Positions 1-12,315 of a DNA stretch of 64,000 bases are shown here, one piece after another; positions within the stretch are counted from its first letter, which is position 1, and each line of letters starts with the position of its first letter. The notes beneath the pieces are model-generated. The model was not told where the DNA came from, did no database searches, and saw only the letters and a program-made list of their open reading frames with translations. Position numbers and translations under genes: made by a program. Source of the DNA: Pseudoneurospora amorphoporcata (taxonomy: Eukaryota > Ascomycota > Sordariomycetes > Sordariales > Sordariaceae); the NCBI GenBank assembly GCA_033297205.1, contig MU859079.1, positions 124,001 to 188,000 of the forward strand. Reading direction: 5' to 3'.

Positions 1-245
1 CATCTTGGGGGTGACCCAGGTTTGCAGCCAAGTGGCTTTCCATTCTTTTGTGTTATGTGGTAAGAATGGCTCTTCTATCCGGCCAGACAATCTGTTTTAA
101 ACCCTCCACAGCTTTCACTACTCCTGTCATCGTATCTTGTTTTTCTATTTTTACATTTTCATATTTCTCGAACTTCGGTGCCACAAGATCTGTTCCCCAG
201 ATTATCTCGGACAAATACACCACACATACACAGTATAGATATTAG
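1..245. other. Edge sequence, no gene seen
   Basis: This is the 3' flank of the coiled-coil gene on the minus strand. It probably holds that gene's 3' untranslated region. The only open frame here is short and has no recognisable features. Confidence 0.4.
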
Positions 246-3200
246 TCAGGACTTGTTGCCAGGTGGAGGCAGAAGAAGGTCATCTGCGTCTTCTTGCCTT
301 ACATTTTGCGAGAGGGTGATGGAGTCCTGAGTCTCATCATTAGCACCCCAGTAACGCGAAAGTGGCTGAGATTGGGACCGTGACTGGGACTCGCGGTTTG
401 TTTGAGTGGTCGAGCCGGCGTCTTCCGCAGGACCAACGGACTTTCGACTGCCGTAGGTCCGAGTCGGTGCCGATCTGAGTGGCAAGAACCTGTTGGCACC
501 ATTCACAACCTCGGGCGGGAGGCTAGATGAAGGCTTGGAGTTGATGGACGTCGATCTATTTCTAGAGGGGCTGAATCCTTCGCTCAACTTATCCGCGGCG
601 TGACGGCTTCGATAGATCCGTTGTGGCTGTCCTATCCCACGAGGTCCGCTTTTGTCTGACGCATTAGGAACAGATGCTGAAGCTAGGGTAGAAGCTACAG
701 CTTTGGTCGTACTCTTTCCGCCCGCCTCTCTCGAGTATCTGCCGCGCCGAACAACTACGGGAGAGTCCACGATATCATCAGATCGTTTCCGCTTGTTGGG
801 TCTTCCTGAAGCAGAGACATCTGAAAAGTGGCCGGAGGTAACCTCATGAGACGTGGGATTTTGCTCCAAAAAAGCACCCGTACTGTCCGGGGGAGTTGCT
901 GTGAAGGTTTCAAGGGGCCCGATTCTCCCAAAGGCACCACTCCCCGAAGAATCTTCGATCAATTGCTCCCGAGATGCACTGCGGGTCACTCTCTTCATGA
1001 TCGATTTGGGAGGTGCAGCTTCCCTCCTCCTCGATTTCTCCTGAGCAACGGAAGGCGGTGGAGGCAAAGGGACCTTGCGTATACCTTCCGTAGATGTTGG
1101 TCGTCTAACAGCGACCCGCCGCTCTTGATCCTGAAGACCCATGACCACACGATGTTGCAGAAACGGAGCCGATGTCTCCTCAGTGTTTGGCGGAGTTGCT
1201 ACCATGTCGCCGATTCCGTCTGGATCGCCGCCTTGGGTTTCTTGAAGTGGGTTTATTCCGAGATTATTGCATGTATTGACAAGCGATGTTTGAGAGTCTT
1301 CATTCGTTGACAATCCTGCCTGGCTGGTGATTTCTTTGTACGCTTCGAGTTCTTGGCGCTGTTTGTCGAGAATGGCCTGATATTTTGTTGATGCCATCTT
1401 CATCAATCGTTCGACGACGTTGGATATCTTTGGCCATACCTCATCCAACGTTACTCGGCCATCGAACAACTTCGAGGTCCCAGCATCTGGATCAACAATT
1501 CCTTCCTTCACTGCCATTTGCTCTATGGTGGTCAAGCACTCCTTCAATCTTTCCTTGCGGCCTTCCTCGATATTTTGCACCTCGGAATATGTTGCTTGAA
1601 GTCCGGCTGCTTTTTCCTGCCAGCTTGCAAGCTCTTTCTCCAGGTCGGTGATGCGAGAAGACCACCGTTGACTGGAATTTTCGAGTTCGAGTGACTTCGC
1701 TTTCAACTCCTCAGAAAGTGATGAGCATTTGCTTTCCGCAGCAGCAAGAGAAACTTTCAAAGACTCAATCACACTGGTATGCTGTCTCTCAGTCTCTTGC
1801 AGCCCGGTGTAGTTTGCTTCGAGCTCGACTGCCTTCTTCTGCCAAACAACGAGATCTGCCTCCAAAGCGCTGATCCGAGTAGATCTACGATGACGAGACT
1901 CGGCGAGATCGTCCGACCTCGTCTTCAATTCCTTATCAAGGGATGAACACTTGTTTTCAGCAATAGCCAGGCTGGCCTTCAGAGACTCGATTGTGCGAGC
2001 CTGCTGTCTTTCGGCTTCTTCCTTGATGGTCCTCTCTTGTCGAAGTTGTGTTGCTATTTCGTCCAAGGCATTCCTGTCGCTGCGTAATTGGGAGATTTTC
2101 TTGTTCAGTTCAGCAGTCTCCTTTTCCTTTTCTGCGAGGAGTTCCCGACGGACAAGCTCTGCTGCTTTGGCGCTTGTTGGCTCGATGGTCGCCTCTTTGT
2201 CCAGTATCAGTTGGTTGAGTCGGCGGACTTGAGAAGCGAATTGCTTAACCTCGGAGACGTATGTTTCCTCCTTCGAACGAATTGTTTTCTCTAGATGTGA
2301 AATAGCTGCTGTCCGGGAGCTGACTTCTGCTTCTAGCCGTTCGATTTCTGCTTGAGCGAACTGAAGTTGTTGTTTGAGCGGTTGGTTGTCTTGGTGAGCT
2401 ACCTCCAGCTCTACGGCATGCGCCTGAAGTTGACTGAACTGGACTTTCTGGTCCTCAAAACGTTTCTGCAAGTCCTTCAGGTCCTTCTGGCAAGTCTTGA
2501 GTGCCTCTTCCTTTTCGGCAATGCAGCCGGCAAGTCTACCATTTTCCGTGAGATTTTCGTTCAACTGTTGGCTCAAACGGTCCTTCTCATGGCCGAACTG
2601 TCTCGAAATCGCCTCCATATGGGCCTTGATGTCCGTCGAGAGTTTGGTTGTCGCTTCCTCAGTATTGCCAGAAGACTCCATGACAACCTCAAGCTTTGTC
2701 GTGATGCTAAAGACGTCAGTATGCAAGCAATGAATAGTCGTCGAATGAACTTACAGCTCCAATATCTCTTGTTGCTGGCTCTGTAGAGTTGAGAGCGCTT
2801 GAGGCTGCTCTGATACTGCTTTGCAAACAGACCCAACTTGTTCGGTAATCTGATCCAATCTTTGGAAATTAGTTCAAGTGCTATCAAGGTCCCATGTGAA
2901 ATCCTCACCTGGTCCCGAATGCATCTTCGGTCTTCGCTTGTCTCTGGATTGCCTGCGCGTTTTGTTCGTCCATCTTGCCAAGAATGTCCTTTTGCTGAGA
3001 CCCCAGCGCTTCGAAGCCCTCATTGGCGATGTTGAGAGTTTCAAGCTGCTGTGATAGCATCTTTACAGCTTCCTTTTCGTGGCTCAATTCGGCATCTCTT
3101 TGTTGTATCTGGCGTGTGAGAGTGTCGATTTGGGCGTACACTAGGGAGTCCGTCAGATTTGTCGCTCGAGCAATACAGAACTTACTTACATTCCGAAGTG

Positions 3201-5323
3201 TCCTGTCTACACTGACCGACTGTCTGGCGAACCCTTTCAAGCATCTGGTGTCTTATCACCTCTGTCTTCTGTAACATCTCTTCCAAGGCAGCACCATGGC
3301 TACGTTCGGTCTCCCGGACCTCCTTGATTGTCTTCTCCCACTGCGACTTGGACATGAGGTATAGCTTTTGTTGTTCCTCGATCGCCGCATTGAGGTGGTC
3401 TTTGACCTTGCGATATTTCTCTTCCGCCTTTGACCCTCGCTCTGTGGTGGTTTCAAGCACTGCCTCCATCTCTGCGATCTTCTTGGCCATTTCTCCTTTG
3501 GAATGTTCGAGCTCGCCGATCTTCTTGGTCATTTTTCCATTGGAGTGTTCAAGCTCTCGAATATCGCTGGCTTGTTCCTCAATCCGAGCGTAATATTCCT
3601 TGGCCTCCTGTTCGCGGTCCTTGATTTTCTTCTTGAGCTGCTTAATGTAATTGTGATACTTTTCCTTCAGTTCTTGCCGGGTGGAGTTGTGCTGAGTAGT
3701 GAATCGGTTAAGGACACCAGCCAGGTCCTTGGTGAATTCCTGACTAATCTTGACACTCTTGTTGTTGGCGGTCGGGCTCGATCCTACTATCTCGCTGTCG
3801 GGTGTACTGGTGATATCGATTATCTCCGATCTTGCAGTTGTAGAGACAGCTGCCCTTCTCCTGGACACATTTGAGCCTTCCAACGGTGGCCGAGGACTCT
3901 GTTTGTACACAGCTTTAGGCTCCCTCATGGTGTGATGCTTGTGCAACCGGGCGGCCGGTGCAGCTGCACGTCGACGGATTGGAGAGATATGTTGAGTCCT
4001 CGAGGAAGAATGCCCTTTTTCGACTCCTTTGTTGGGCGGCTTGGCTGAGCCAGCAGTGTTCGTGTTCGGGAGTTCATGAGATTTGCTGGGCTTTTGGCGG
4101 CTGCTGTGAGACGGCTCTCCTTGACGGAGAGACTCGAAGTATGGGCTGGTGCTCTTTGGCTGCCGAGGGTCAGGGTGGTCAAAAGATCTGATATGTGCCG
4201 CTCTAGACTCCACGTTGACAACATCCTCAGCTTCCGTGTTACCGGGAAGAGTGTAATCGTCCATATGAATGTCTTGGCATTGAGGCCTGTCAGTGTGTGA
4301 CTGTCCGCTGTTGTGTGACCTGGTAGTACTTGTGGGTGAAGATTGATCTTTTGACTGTCCGTCCCTTCCTTCGGACTGATACTCCCTATCAATGGCAACC
4401 CCTTTTTCGTGAGATACCAGAAAATGGTCGCCATCACCACTGATGTGTTCTCCGTTAACGGTTGCGGCAGGATTATTTTGCTGCTGTGGGTGTCTTGACG
4501 CATTAACGGCGGAGGCTCGAGGATCGGTTTGTAAGTGGGAACCATCCGGTTCCGGGCCTGACGTAAAATTTCGACTGGTCTTCACACGTGGTATACTGAT
4601 AGGTGGCCGTGGCTCGGGCACTGTGACCTTGGAAGCTCTGTGGACGGACGGTAGGGACATATCTGCGAAGGGGCGTCCCTTTGGGGGAGGGTGAGTGTCA
4701 ACCATTTGTTTAGGAGCTTGTTCGGTGTCTTGCGCTTCGTGTTCATGAAAAATGACGGAACTCGGTTGGTCTGTTACTTTAGGAGGAGGTCGGTTGTGTG
4801 CAGAGACAGCATCATTGCTGATCCTATCCTCGATTTGCTGCCCTGGCAATGGCTCTTGTCGAGGAAACGAGAATTGCCGAGTGGTGTTGTTATGACTAGA
4901 TGACTGAGAAGGCAAAACCTGTGGTTGAGTACTCTGATAGAGCGGGCCAGGGTTCTTTAACTGCTTTGTGAACTGTCCTGGATTGATCTGGAGCGGAGGA
5001 CCAAACTCGAACTCTTGCTCAAGCTCGAAGGTCTTTCTCATTCTTGGTCTTTCGATCAGCCCTATCTCCTCGGGAGCAAGTGGCAAGCTTCTGGGCGTCT
5101 CTTGGATGACATCTTGAGACGTTTGTGATGTGTTCTGGTATGCATCGTTTTGGTCTGAGTTATCACTCGCTATGCCCGAGTATGGTACCAGGTCACCGCT
5201 GCTGGGTTGCGCATGTTGATAGCTTGTGGGTCCCACAGATGTATTATCCTCCGAGTTTTCAAAGTTGAAGGGCCTCGTATGAGGTGGATGAGCCATGTTG
5301 GGCACTAAGGGCAACTCGAGCAT
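246..5323 (-). CDS. Large coiled-coil protein, four exons, function unknown
   Basis: Exons read 5323-3190, 3140-2909, 2859-2755 and 2706-246. The three introns are 48-49 bases long, have GT..AG ends and keep the frame, giving about 1643 residues. The open frame extends upstream to 5395 but has no ATG there (TTG, with a stop further up), so I start at the ATG at 5323; an unseen upstream exon is possible. The N-terminal ~500 residues are Pro/Ser/Gln-rich and look disordered. A long heptad-rich coiled coil starts near residue 530 and runs through the exon junctions into exon 4. The C-terminal ~350 residues are again basic, Ser-rich and low in structure. Within exon 4 a coiled-coil unit of about 75 residues occurs twice in tandem. 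Such architecture is common in spindle-pole, septal or synaptonemal scaffold proteins, but I do not recognise the family and assign no role. Confidence 0.85.
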
Positions 5324-5399
5324 CGGTGATTGATCATTGAGACGACGGGGAGGATATTGGACGAAACTGAGTCCAACAGCAGGAGTAGCGGTCAAGGTG

Positions 5400-8300
5400 A
5401 GGTCAAGTGTAACAAATCACGAGTTCGGCAAAGAAAGAAAGGATGGAAGGCTTCGTGGAATGGTCTAGAGTTTCCGAGCAAGCATAAATTCCATGGAAAG
5501 CAACCGTGAGAACGAAGATGACTGGATAACGAACGATGATGGAGGTCGGAGAATGGAAACGCTCTCATTCCGGTTCTTCTCGTGATACATCATGATCCTC
5601 TTGTTCAATCACAGCGAAAGTGGGAAGATGCTGCAATAGATGCATGCTCCGTCCCGGCCAAATCAGCGACTGCTTGGTGGTTCGGACTAACATCGTGCCT
5701 TCCTCTACAAGCAAAGATTAACTTGACACAGTGATCAAAGACCTGTAGGCAGGTGGCAGGTATCAGCCACCAGTTAACGACAGCACCTTCCTAATCATGG
5801 AAGCTAAATGGCTAGACACGGAAGGAAACCTCAAGATCTACACTGGCTGTTGTTGTTGGATGTGACGGGAAGGATCATTAAAGTCGCATCCACCTCATCC
5901 AGTCCGTACCTTCCACTTATGTCGCAGAGAGATTTCCATGTTATCTGTCCGCGATGGCAGGGCCATGTTTCCGTGTTGTAACCTCCGTGACCGTGATGTC
6001 AATCCGGAAGGCGAGAACTAGACGGGGATGGAACGCCTCACCTTGGCTTTTTCAACCCTATAAGGAAAAGAAATACAATCCAGATGGATGACCTCGCTAC
6101 CGGGCTGCGATAAGGTATGCTCATGTCATCGGGACTGGTGCACCACACCCAGCCTAGGTAGGTACCTTAGGTATGTACCACTGCAGTGGCACCTCTTTCC
6201 TACCACAGCGTGGTAGAGGTGCCCTGGTTATCTGTGTCAGACAGACAGAGAAGGAAGGAGAGTGCTTGGCATCGTGATAACTCTCAACCCATCTGAGCCT
6301 TCAGTTCCTTTTCTGGGGAATATGCTGTGGCTATTCTAGCAAGAACGCCCGACACTCGTTCCAATCCAACATGACGTCACTTCCTAAATCATATGAGAAT
6401 AGCGCACGGCATGTGTGATTAGCAACCCTATCACTTAAATCTCAAGGGAAGCCTGCCTAAAGCTCATGGTCTAGAGGTGAGAATGAAACAAGTGGTCATG
6501 GTCGATCCAAATGTGCATCCCCTATTTCAAGCGCTCTTTGTGACCCCTCGCACGCTGAAGTACGGCCTGAGACGAAAATGGAAGCAATCCGTGTCATTTC
6601 GGAGAATTGATTTGCATCAAATGCCACATGGCGACCAGTACATAGTCGGCCTCAAAGGACCCATGCTACTGGCGGGATTGCGGTGTGGTATCGTGGTTCC
6701 CCTTTTTAGGAGTTCGAGGAGTGACGTGCCGTACCGGCCAGTAGGTCAATCCCGAACGCAGACAGAAACAGTTCCGCATGTCATGAACGAACGTGGTCGG
6801 TCACGGATGTCACGGACCATTTTATCCACCAGCCGGGACCCTGGGCTGTCGGTGGCCGGGGGGGGAAAAGCGTGGTTCGGTGAACGGGTCGGTCAACAAA
6901 CTGATGACAGGTGGGACCGGGCGGGGGCTCGACCAGATCCGCGGAATCTCGGCAGTTGTGAAACGAAGTGTCCGTGTCGGCGCGTCAAATGTTGGGGAAT
7001 GCCAGCCAGATGGACATTTGGGAATTTTATCATCTTTCTTTGGGACTCTCTATTTTTAGCCATACGTATCAGAAACTGAAAAGCTGGAAACTGACTTCTT
7101 TTTTTCCCCAGCTTCGGCGATACCGACAATCTGGGACAACATTGTTATTGGTATGCGCTGAGTTCGGTTGACCCTTTCGGCGCTATCGGTCGGGACAGGA
7201 ATTGTGGACCAAAAAAAGGACCAACAAAGAACGGTTCTTGGCATGTTGATCGATTTTGGGAATGGAAGAAAGCCACATGGAAAAGGGGTTTGAAGAGCCA
7301 TGTTGTCGGTATGAATCGTTGTTTGACCGAAAGTTCTGACGTAGTAGGTTACAGGTCACTGACAATATTGCGAGTGGTGACATGGTGTTCGAACTTAACG
7401 GGATGCCAAGGTTGGGGGGATTTCCGTGCCACTGAGACAATCTCTCAGCGGAAGACCATGTTGAGATACCGTCGTAGTCGGAATATGGGTTATTCACCGC
7501 CAAAGTCTTGAGCAAAGGAGAACTCCATGCTCCCCAGACCGATGGTTCATGTTGTCAATGAGGAAGTTTAGTGTCGTCGTCAAAATCTCCCGACGCGCAA
7601 AAGGCAGCCAACAATCCAGCTCTCTGATTGGTGGGATTCTGCCTTCCTGCAACGGTGGGGCCTCGGGGAACAGATGGCCTGAGCCTCATTTACGACGGGA
7701 AACAGGAATTGGCGATCACTCATGGGAAGTATCAAGAACGGTTTCTCTGAAAGGAAGAAGGTGCCTGGCTGTGATTTTCCCGTGCGGCAGATCAACATCT
7801 GACGTTCTGTTTCACCAGAGGTAACATCGACTCCAAAATAGCACCTGATGCCGCTTGCCGGAACATTTCCGTGTCCATCCACTGACAACGTCCGTTGAAA
7901 CGTCGTTGACGACTGGGCTATCGAATTTCTGGCGATGTGAACCATTCTTCCCGCGACTTTGGTTGCCGGAAGTACGAAGGGCGTTTGGACGGCCATCATG
8001 ATATTTCCAACTTGTTCCACTCCTTGTGACAATGTTACGGGGCGGTGTGAAACTACCATGTCCACTGGGTTATCCCGATCCATAGTTCGAGATTCCAGTT
8101 ACTGATGACTACCCAACGTGGATTCTTTGATTTTCTCAGCTGACGGCATCGGGAGATTGGTTGGCGGACAAGGATGGAGATTCGCCCAGACAGTTGACAG
8201 GAACCTGAAGGGTGTCCATCTCGCGTGGCATGAACCAGGGGTCCACCTCACAGAATGATCATCGAACATTGGAAGCTTTCGAAACGTTCTGTGCCCCGTG

Positions 8301-9900
8301 TCGTGTGCCCATGTGCCCTGGCAATTTCGCCCTGTCCTGGTTTGCCAGGTTCCGAACTGCCGTCCTCCACGTTTCCATGGATCCAGGCGTGCCATGGGAG
8401 CGAGACTCAGCGTGTCAGAAACCGTGATACTATTTGGGGCTCATTTCAAAAGTCATCACTGTGTCGATCAGATGCCGCCATCTTTGATTTGTTACTGGAT
8501 CGTGTGTCATCTCTTTTTGATCACTTTCTTTCATCGTTTTATCTTTTCTCATCTTGATGCCATGCCCACCGAGGCCAGTGGCTACAATGGGTTGCATGAG
8601 AGGATTGCACCAAGAGCCATGGATTGCCGCGAGGCGAGATGCATCACCCAAAACAAGCGGAAATCATGGGGCTTCTGAAAGCCTTCTCGAAGGCTTCCTC
8701 AAAAGGACAAGTTGCAATCTACTCGCCAATCTCAGGTAGCACTACAGCGCCCACTGCCCTGTTCAGAAATCCACGGCGTCTGAATGGCAGTCGGTCCACA
8801 GGAGCGCCAATTCCAGTGCAACCATCCGAAATGCCCATTTCATGCAAACGGGAAACGGGCTTGGCTGGTTGTTGGATAGACTCCACCACCAACGTCCAAC
8901 CAACCGCGAGAGAAGCCACGACGAAGACGCAAGAGGCCAGCCTCAGGTTTTCTCAGCTGTCATTCTCCAGCCTAGGACTGTTTCAGTTTCCTATAGCCTG
9001 AATCAATGGAGAAGACACGTCCGGGTACTGGCACGACATGATGGCAAACGATGGGGTATACTTACAGCCTGCGTGGATTGAAACAGGCGTCGAATATCCA
9101 ATATTGCCCGTGCGTGGCAATAAGGCCCGCGTGTCCTCACAACGTATTGATTATGTGTGATGCATTTTTATAATACTGATAATGACCGACAGGTTTAGTG
9201 CAAGCCTTATGCATATGCGCAAAAGTATAAAGGTTTGCAATCGATGATGAAAAGCGATGAGGCCGACCCTTATCACCGTGAGCACAACCCGAGCTCAACG
9301 GGCTTCGCGAATAATCAACTTCAACAGTTCCTGGCATGTGTGCGTACCCATCTGTAGAAACATCTTGAGTAATCCGGAGCCGCAAAGGGCAACCTCATTA
9401 GCCAGAGGTTTCATGACCATTAGACGTTCTCTGAGCATGGGTAGTTGAAACAAAGGGAAGAAGGGCACACGGCCAACAATAAAAGTAGAGCCCTGTCAGT
9501 TACCACGTAGCATCCCGCTTTTGACTCGGAATGACACATGGTACTTGCGAGTTTGATATGAGTTGGTCGCCATTGATTCTGTGATTGGTTTGGCATGTCC
9601 GACTCCTCAGTGAGCTTGAAGATGTTGACACTCGATATGAACTCGATATGGACACATCTCATGAGCTGGGAAACCTTCGAACTCTCATTTCTTGCATCGC
9701 AATATCAGACATCCATTTGATCCGCATGTCCGACAGTGCTGCGGAAATGGTCGACTGGTGTTGTGATTGCAGAGGTTTTGTCCATTCCACTTGCGTGTTG
9801 TCGCGTACCTAGGTATCGGATGATAAATGAGTTCCGTAGCTCTGCAGCTGCGACTGTGAAGGACTTGCCCAACTTTGGCTGATAACAACTGACCGCCAGC
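5400..9900. other. Gene-poor region, no supported gene
   Basis: The left end is the upstream region of the coiled-coil gene. The rest has only short open frames on both strands, with no convincing protein composition and no consistent splice phases. It contains GGTACCTA-like motifs near 6160 that recur elsewhere between genes here (9810, 30020, 35540, 35955), and a strong inverted repeat at 6188-6223. Confidence 0.5.
6188..6223. repeat. Imperfect inverted repeat (hairpin)
   Basis: A left arm starting GGCACCT and ending CTACCAC pairs with a right arm starting GTGGTAG and ending AGGTGCC. The loop is three bases (AGC) and a five-base bulge interrupts the left arm. A 12-base palindrome, CCACTGCAGTGG, directly overlaps at 6178-6189. 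No gene is near enough to give it a role. Confidence 0.6.
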
Positions 9901-12315
9901 TGTCTGACGGCAGCACAAGGTAACGCACGGATAAACTTGGCAAGACCAAAAAGCCGTGAAGACACACCGTGCTGCCAAGCCACAAGGGCAGGGATTCACC
10001 TTAGCATTCGCCCGTCGTTAGTGCCACTCAATTCACTCCATTTCCCGCGCAGCCGTTTTGATTTTACTTTTTCTGCTTGCCCTTCGTCTTGGCACTGGCA
10101 GCCTCGATTCCACCGGTTTATTTTTCGACCGTGCCCACACCTCGATCCAATCCACCCACACACACACACGTCTAGGACTCCCGGGCGGTCAAGCGACTTT
10201 TGCGTCTCGGCGCTCCATCGTCATTGTCTCTTTAACCTCGATTACATTCCACCGTACGTCAAATTTTCCAGCAACTCGATTTCTCTGCGAGTTGTTTTCC
10301 CCCGCGACGCATTTTCTCGCAACTCCAAGCCCGCGCGCTCATTCCACGTCACCCTGTCTAGGCGGTTCGTCGTGTTGCATTGAAACGCGGTGCTCCGTAC
10401 TCCATCGTGACGGCAGACACACGGATCTCACGAATATCAAAGTGCCAAAGAGGTACGTGCTTTTCATTTGGACTCATATCAACAAAGTGGTCCGAGCATC
10501 ATCAAGAGTCCGCAGTAGCACCCTTTCACCTACCCCCGTCGCCCTGCCACCACTACGGACTACTAGAAGTGGGAGTTGCCCAGCGCGGTACAAGACGTGC
10601 TGCTTCGGCTTCAGCTTCAAGTTCCTCGAACGAACAGAACACCCCGGCGACTTCGATCTTTTATTCCCCTTCCCCATTCCTCGCTCCTCCAATTGCACCA
10701 CCGGTGGCCAACGCGCGTTTGCATCTTCTCGTCTCGGAGCTGGCTGTTTGCATTACTTCGCAGCTTAGCAGGTCTCGCTGCACTGTCTCGGTGTCTGGCT
10801 ACCGCCTCATCGGACATCCATCGATATTCATACATACGTTTCTTGGTCAGCGCGCCTGCCTTTTGCCACCTGCATCGTCCCCGTTGTCCTTTGTTCCGTC
10901 CACACCAAAAAGATTGAAATATCTTGTACCAGTTCCCAAACCACTCTGTGGTGCTTGCTCTACTGCTACCTACTACCATCGCGCGCCTTTCCAGCACGGA
11001 TAGATACCTATTGATCTTGCTGTTTTCGACCGTGTCGCCTCCCGTCCAGTCTGATCGGAACCCCAATAGCTAACTTGCATTTCCTCCCTAGCTCCCAGGA
11101 GCTGTCACTGGTCAACTCTTCGAACAATCGACACACCCTAAAACGATCCGAAGGCTACGCTGCATCGTGCACGTACTTTGTCTGTTCGATTTTGAAAATA
11201 ACACGACGCAGCTACCACGTGCGAACGACCGACGATTGTTGAAGCGCAGGACATAACAAGGCTCGAGCTGTCAGCACAACCGTCGGTGCTCAGCGATAGT
11301 TGTTTTGCGGGTCGTCTTCAGCTCACAAAGCTAAGGCCTTCGCATTGGTCTTCTCTTTGAGCGGCAAGAGACAGGTCGCTTCGAACCTATCATTTCAAGC
11401 TCGCCTGCTACGATCCGCCCAAACCATTTGTTTGACGGTTCATCCTGCATCGCAACATCTCGGCATTTCCCGTCGTTTCGGAAAGAGCACAGCTTATAGC
11501 CGTAGCTGACGGAGAAAGCGGAGCGTATCTGACCCACTCGTCCTATCAACTGACGAAACCGGAAATCTCGGTCACAATTTTCGGGATTCTCTTCAGCACG
11601 TAGAACGAACGGGGTGCGCGGCGAAGCTTCGAAACTCGATCAGCAATCGGGATACTGCGACAGTGCAACGATTAGATTGACGTCGTCATATTTGGGTATT
11701 GATCGGTGGTCAAGGCGTCCCGCGTGTAAGGACCCCTGGTTTGGATTGCACTTGAACCGTGCACGATTCACCTCATCGACACTTCAGCGACAAGGCCACA
11801 CGGTGTCAAAAGACAACCTTAGATATCAAGCTCAACAACACAAAACGGCCGGTACCCTTTCAAGGTCTTCCCTCTAAAGCTTCTGGCTTACTTCTGAGGT
11901 AAGAGTTCTGATGTTTGTGTCCCGTTGGTCCGCTCTGCTTCCTTCACCCCCTCATCGTTCAAGTCTCGCATGTGTCAAAAACGTTGTGTTTCATGCCTCC
12001 AGGGCCACCTGGAGACGCGTGCAGGGTCCACGGTTTGCCAAGTCCCAATCAACTGTTTTTGACATCTTGAGGCTTGAGCATCTAGATCCATATGATAGAG
12101 CTTGCTCACCGCTTAAGTCACCGTCGACCCCCTGCTGACCTCACGCTATAGCACTTTATCTATATCAGGAACAGCACTTGAGCGCCTTGCTGTTTTCTGC
12201 CATATCAAAAATCAGGGTCTAAATTTGCCATCTGGCTGTGCGAAGCTTTCCCTCGACAGACATAGCACCCCTGCATCACTTAGAACGATATTCCCAAGAT
12301 TGGTTGACACTCAAG
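9900..12315 (+). other. Pyrimidine-rich region, likely leader/promoter of the zinc-finger gene
   Basis: From about 10.0 to 11.2 kb the plus strand is strongly C/T-rich with a short CA repeat at about 10148-10160. Several long overlapping open frames occur in different plus frames at once, as expected from composition rather than coding. Long 5' leaders are common in Sordariales regulatory genes, so this may be the transcribed leader and promoter of the transcription factor starting at 12316. That is inference; no transcription start can be read from sequence alone. Confidence 0.35.

Noticed and set aside
6477..7079. 200-codon plus frame
   Set aside because: Low-quality composition, no domain, no ATG support and no relation to neighbouring splice sites.
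9937..11003. Three long overlapping plus-strand frames
   Set aside because: All three frames are open because the strand is C/T-rich. Composition is Ser/Pro/Arg with no domain and no splice logic.
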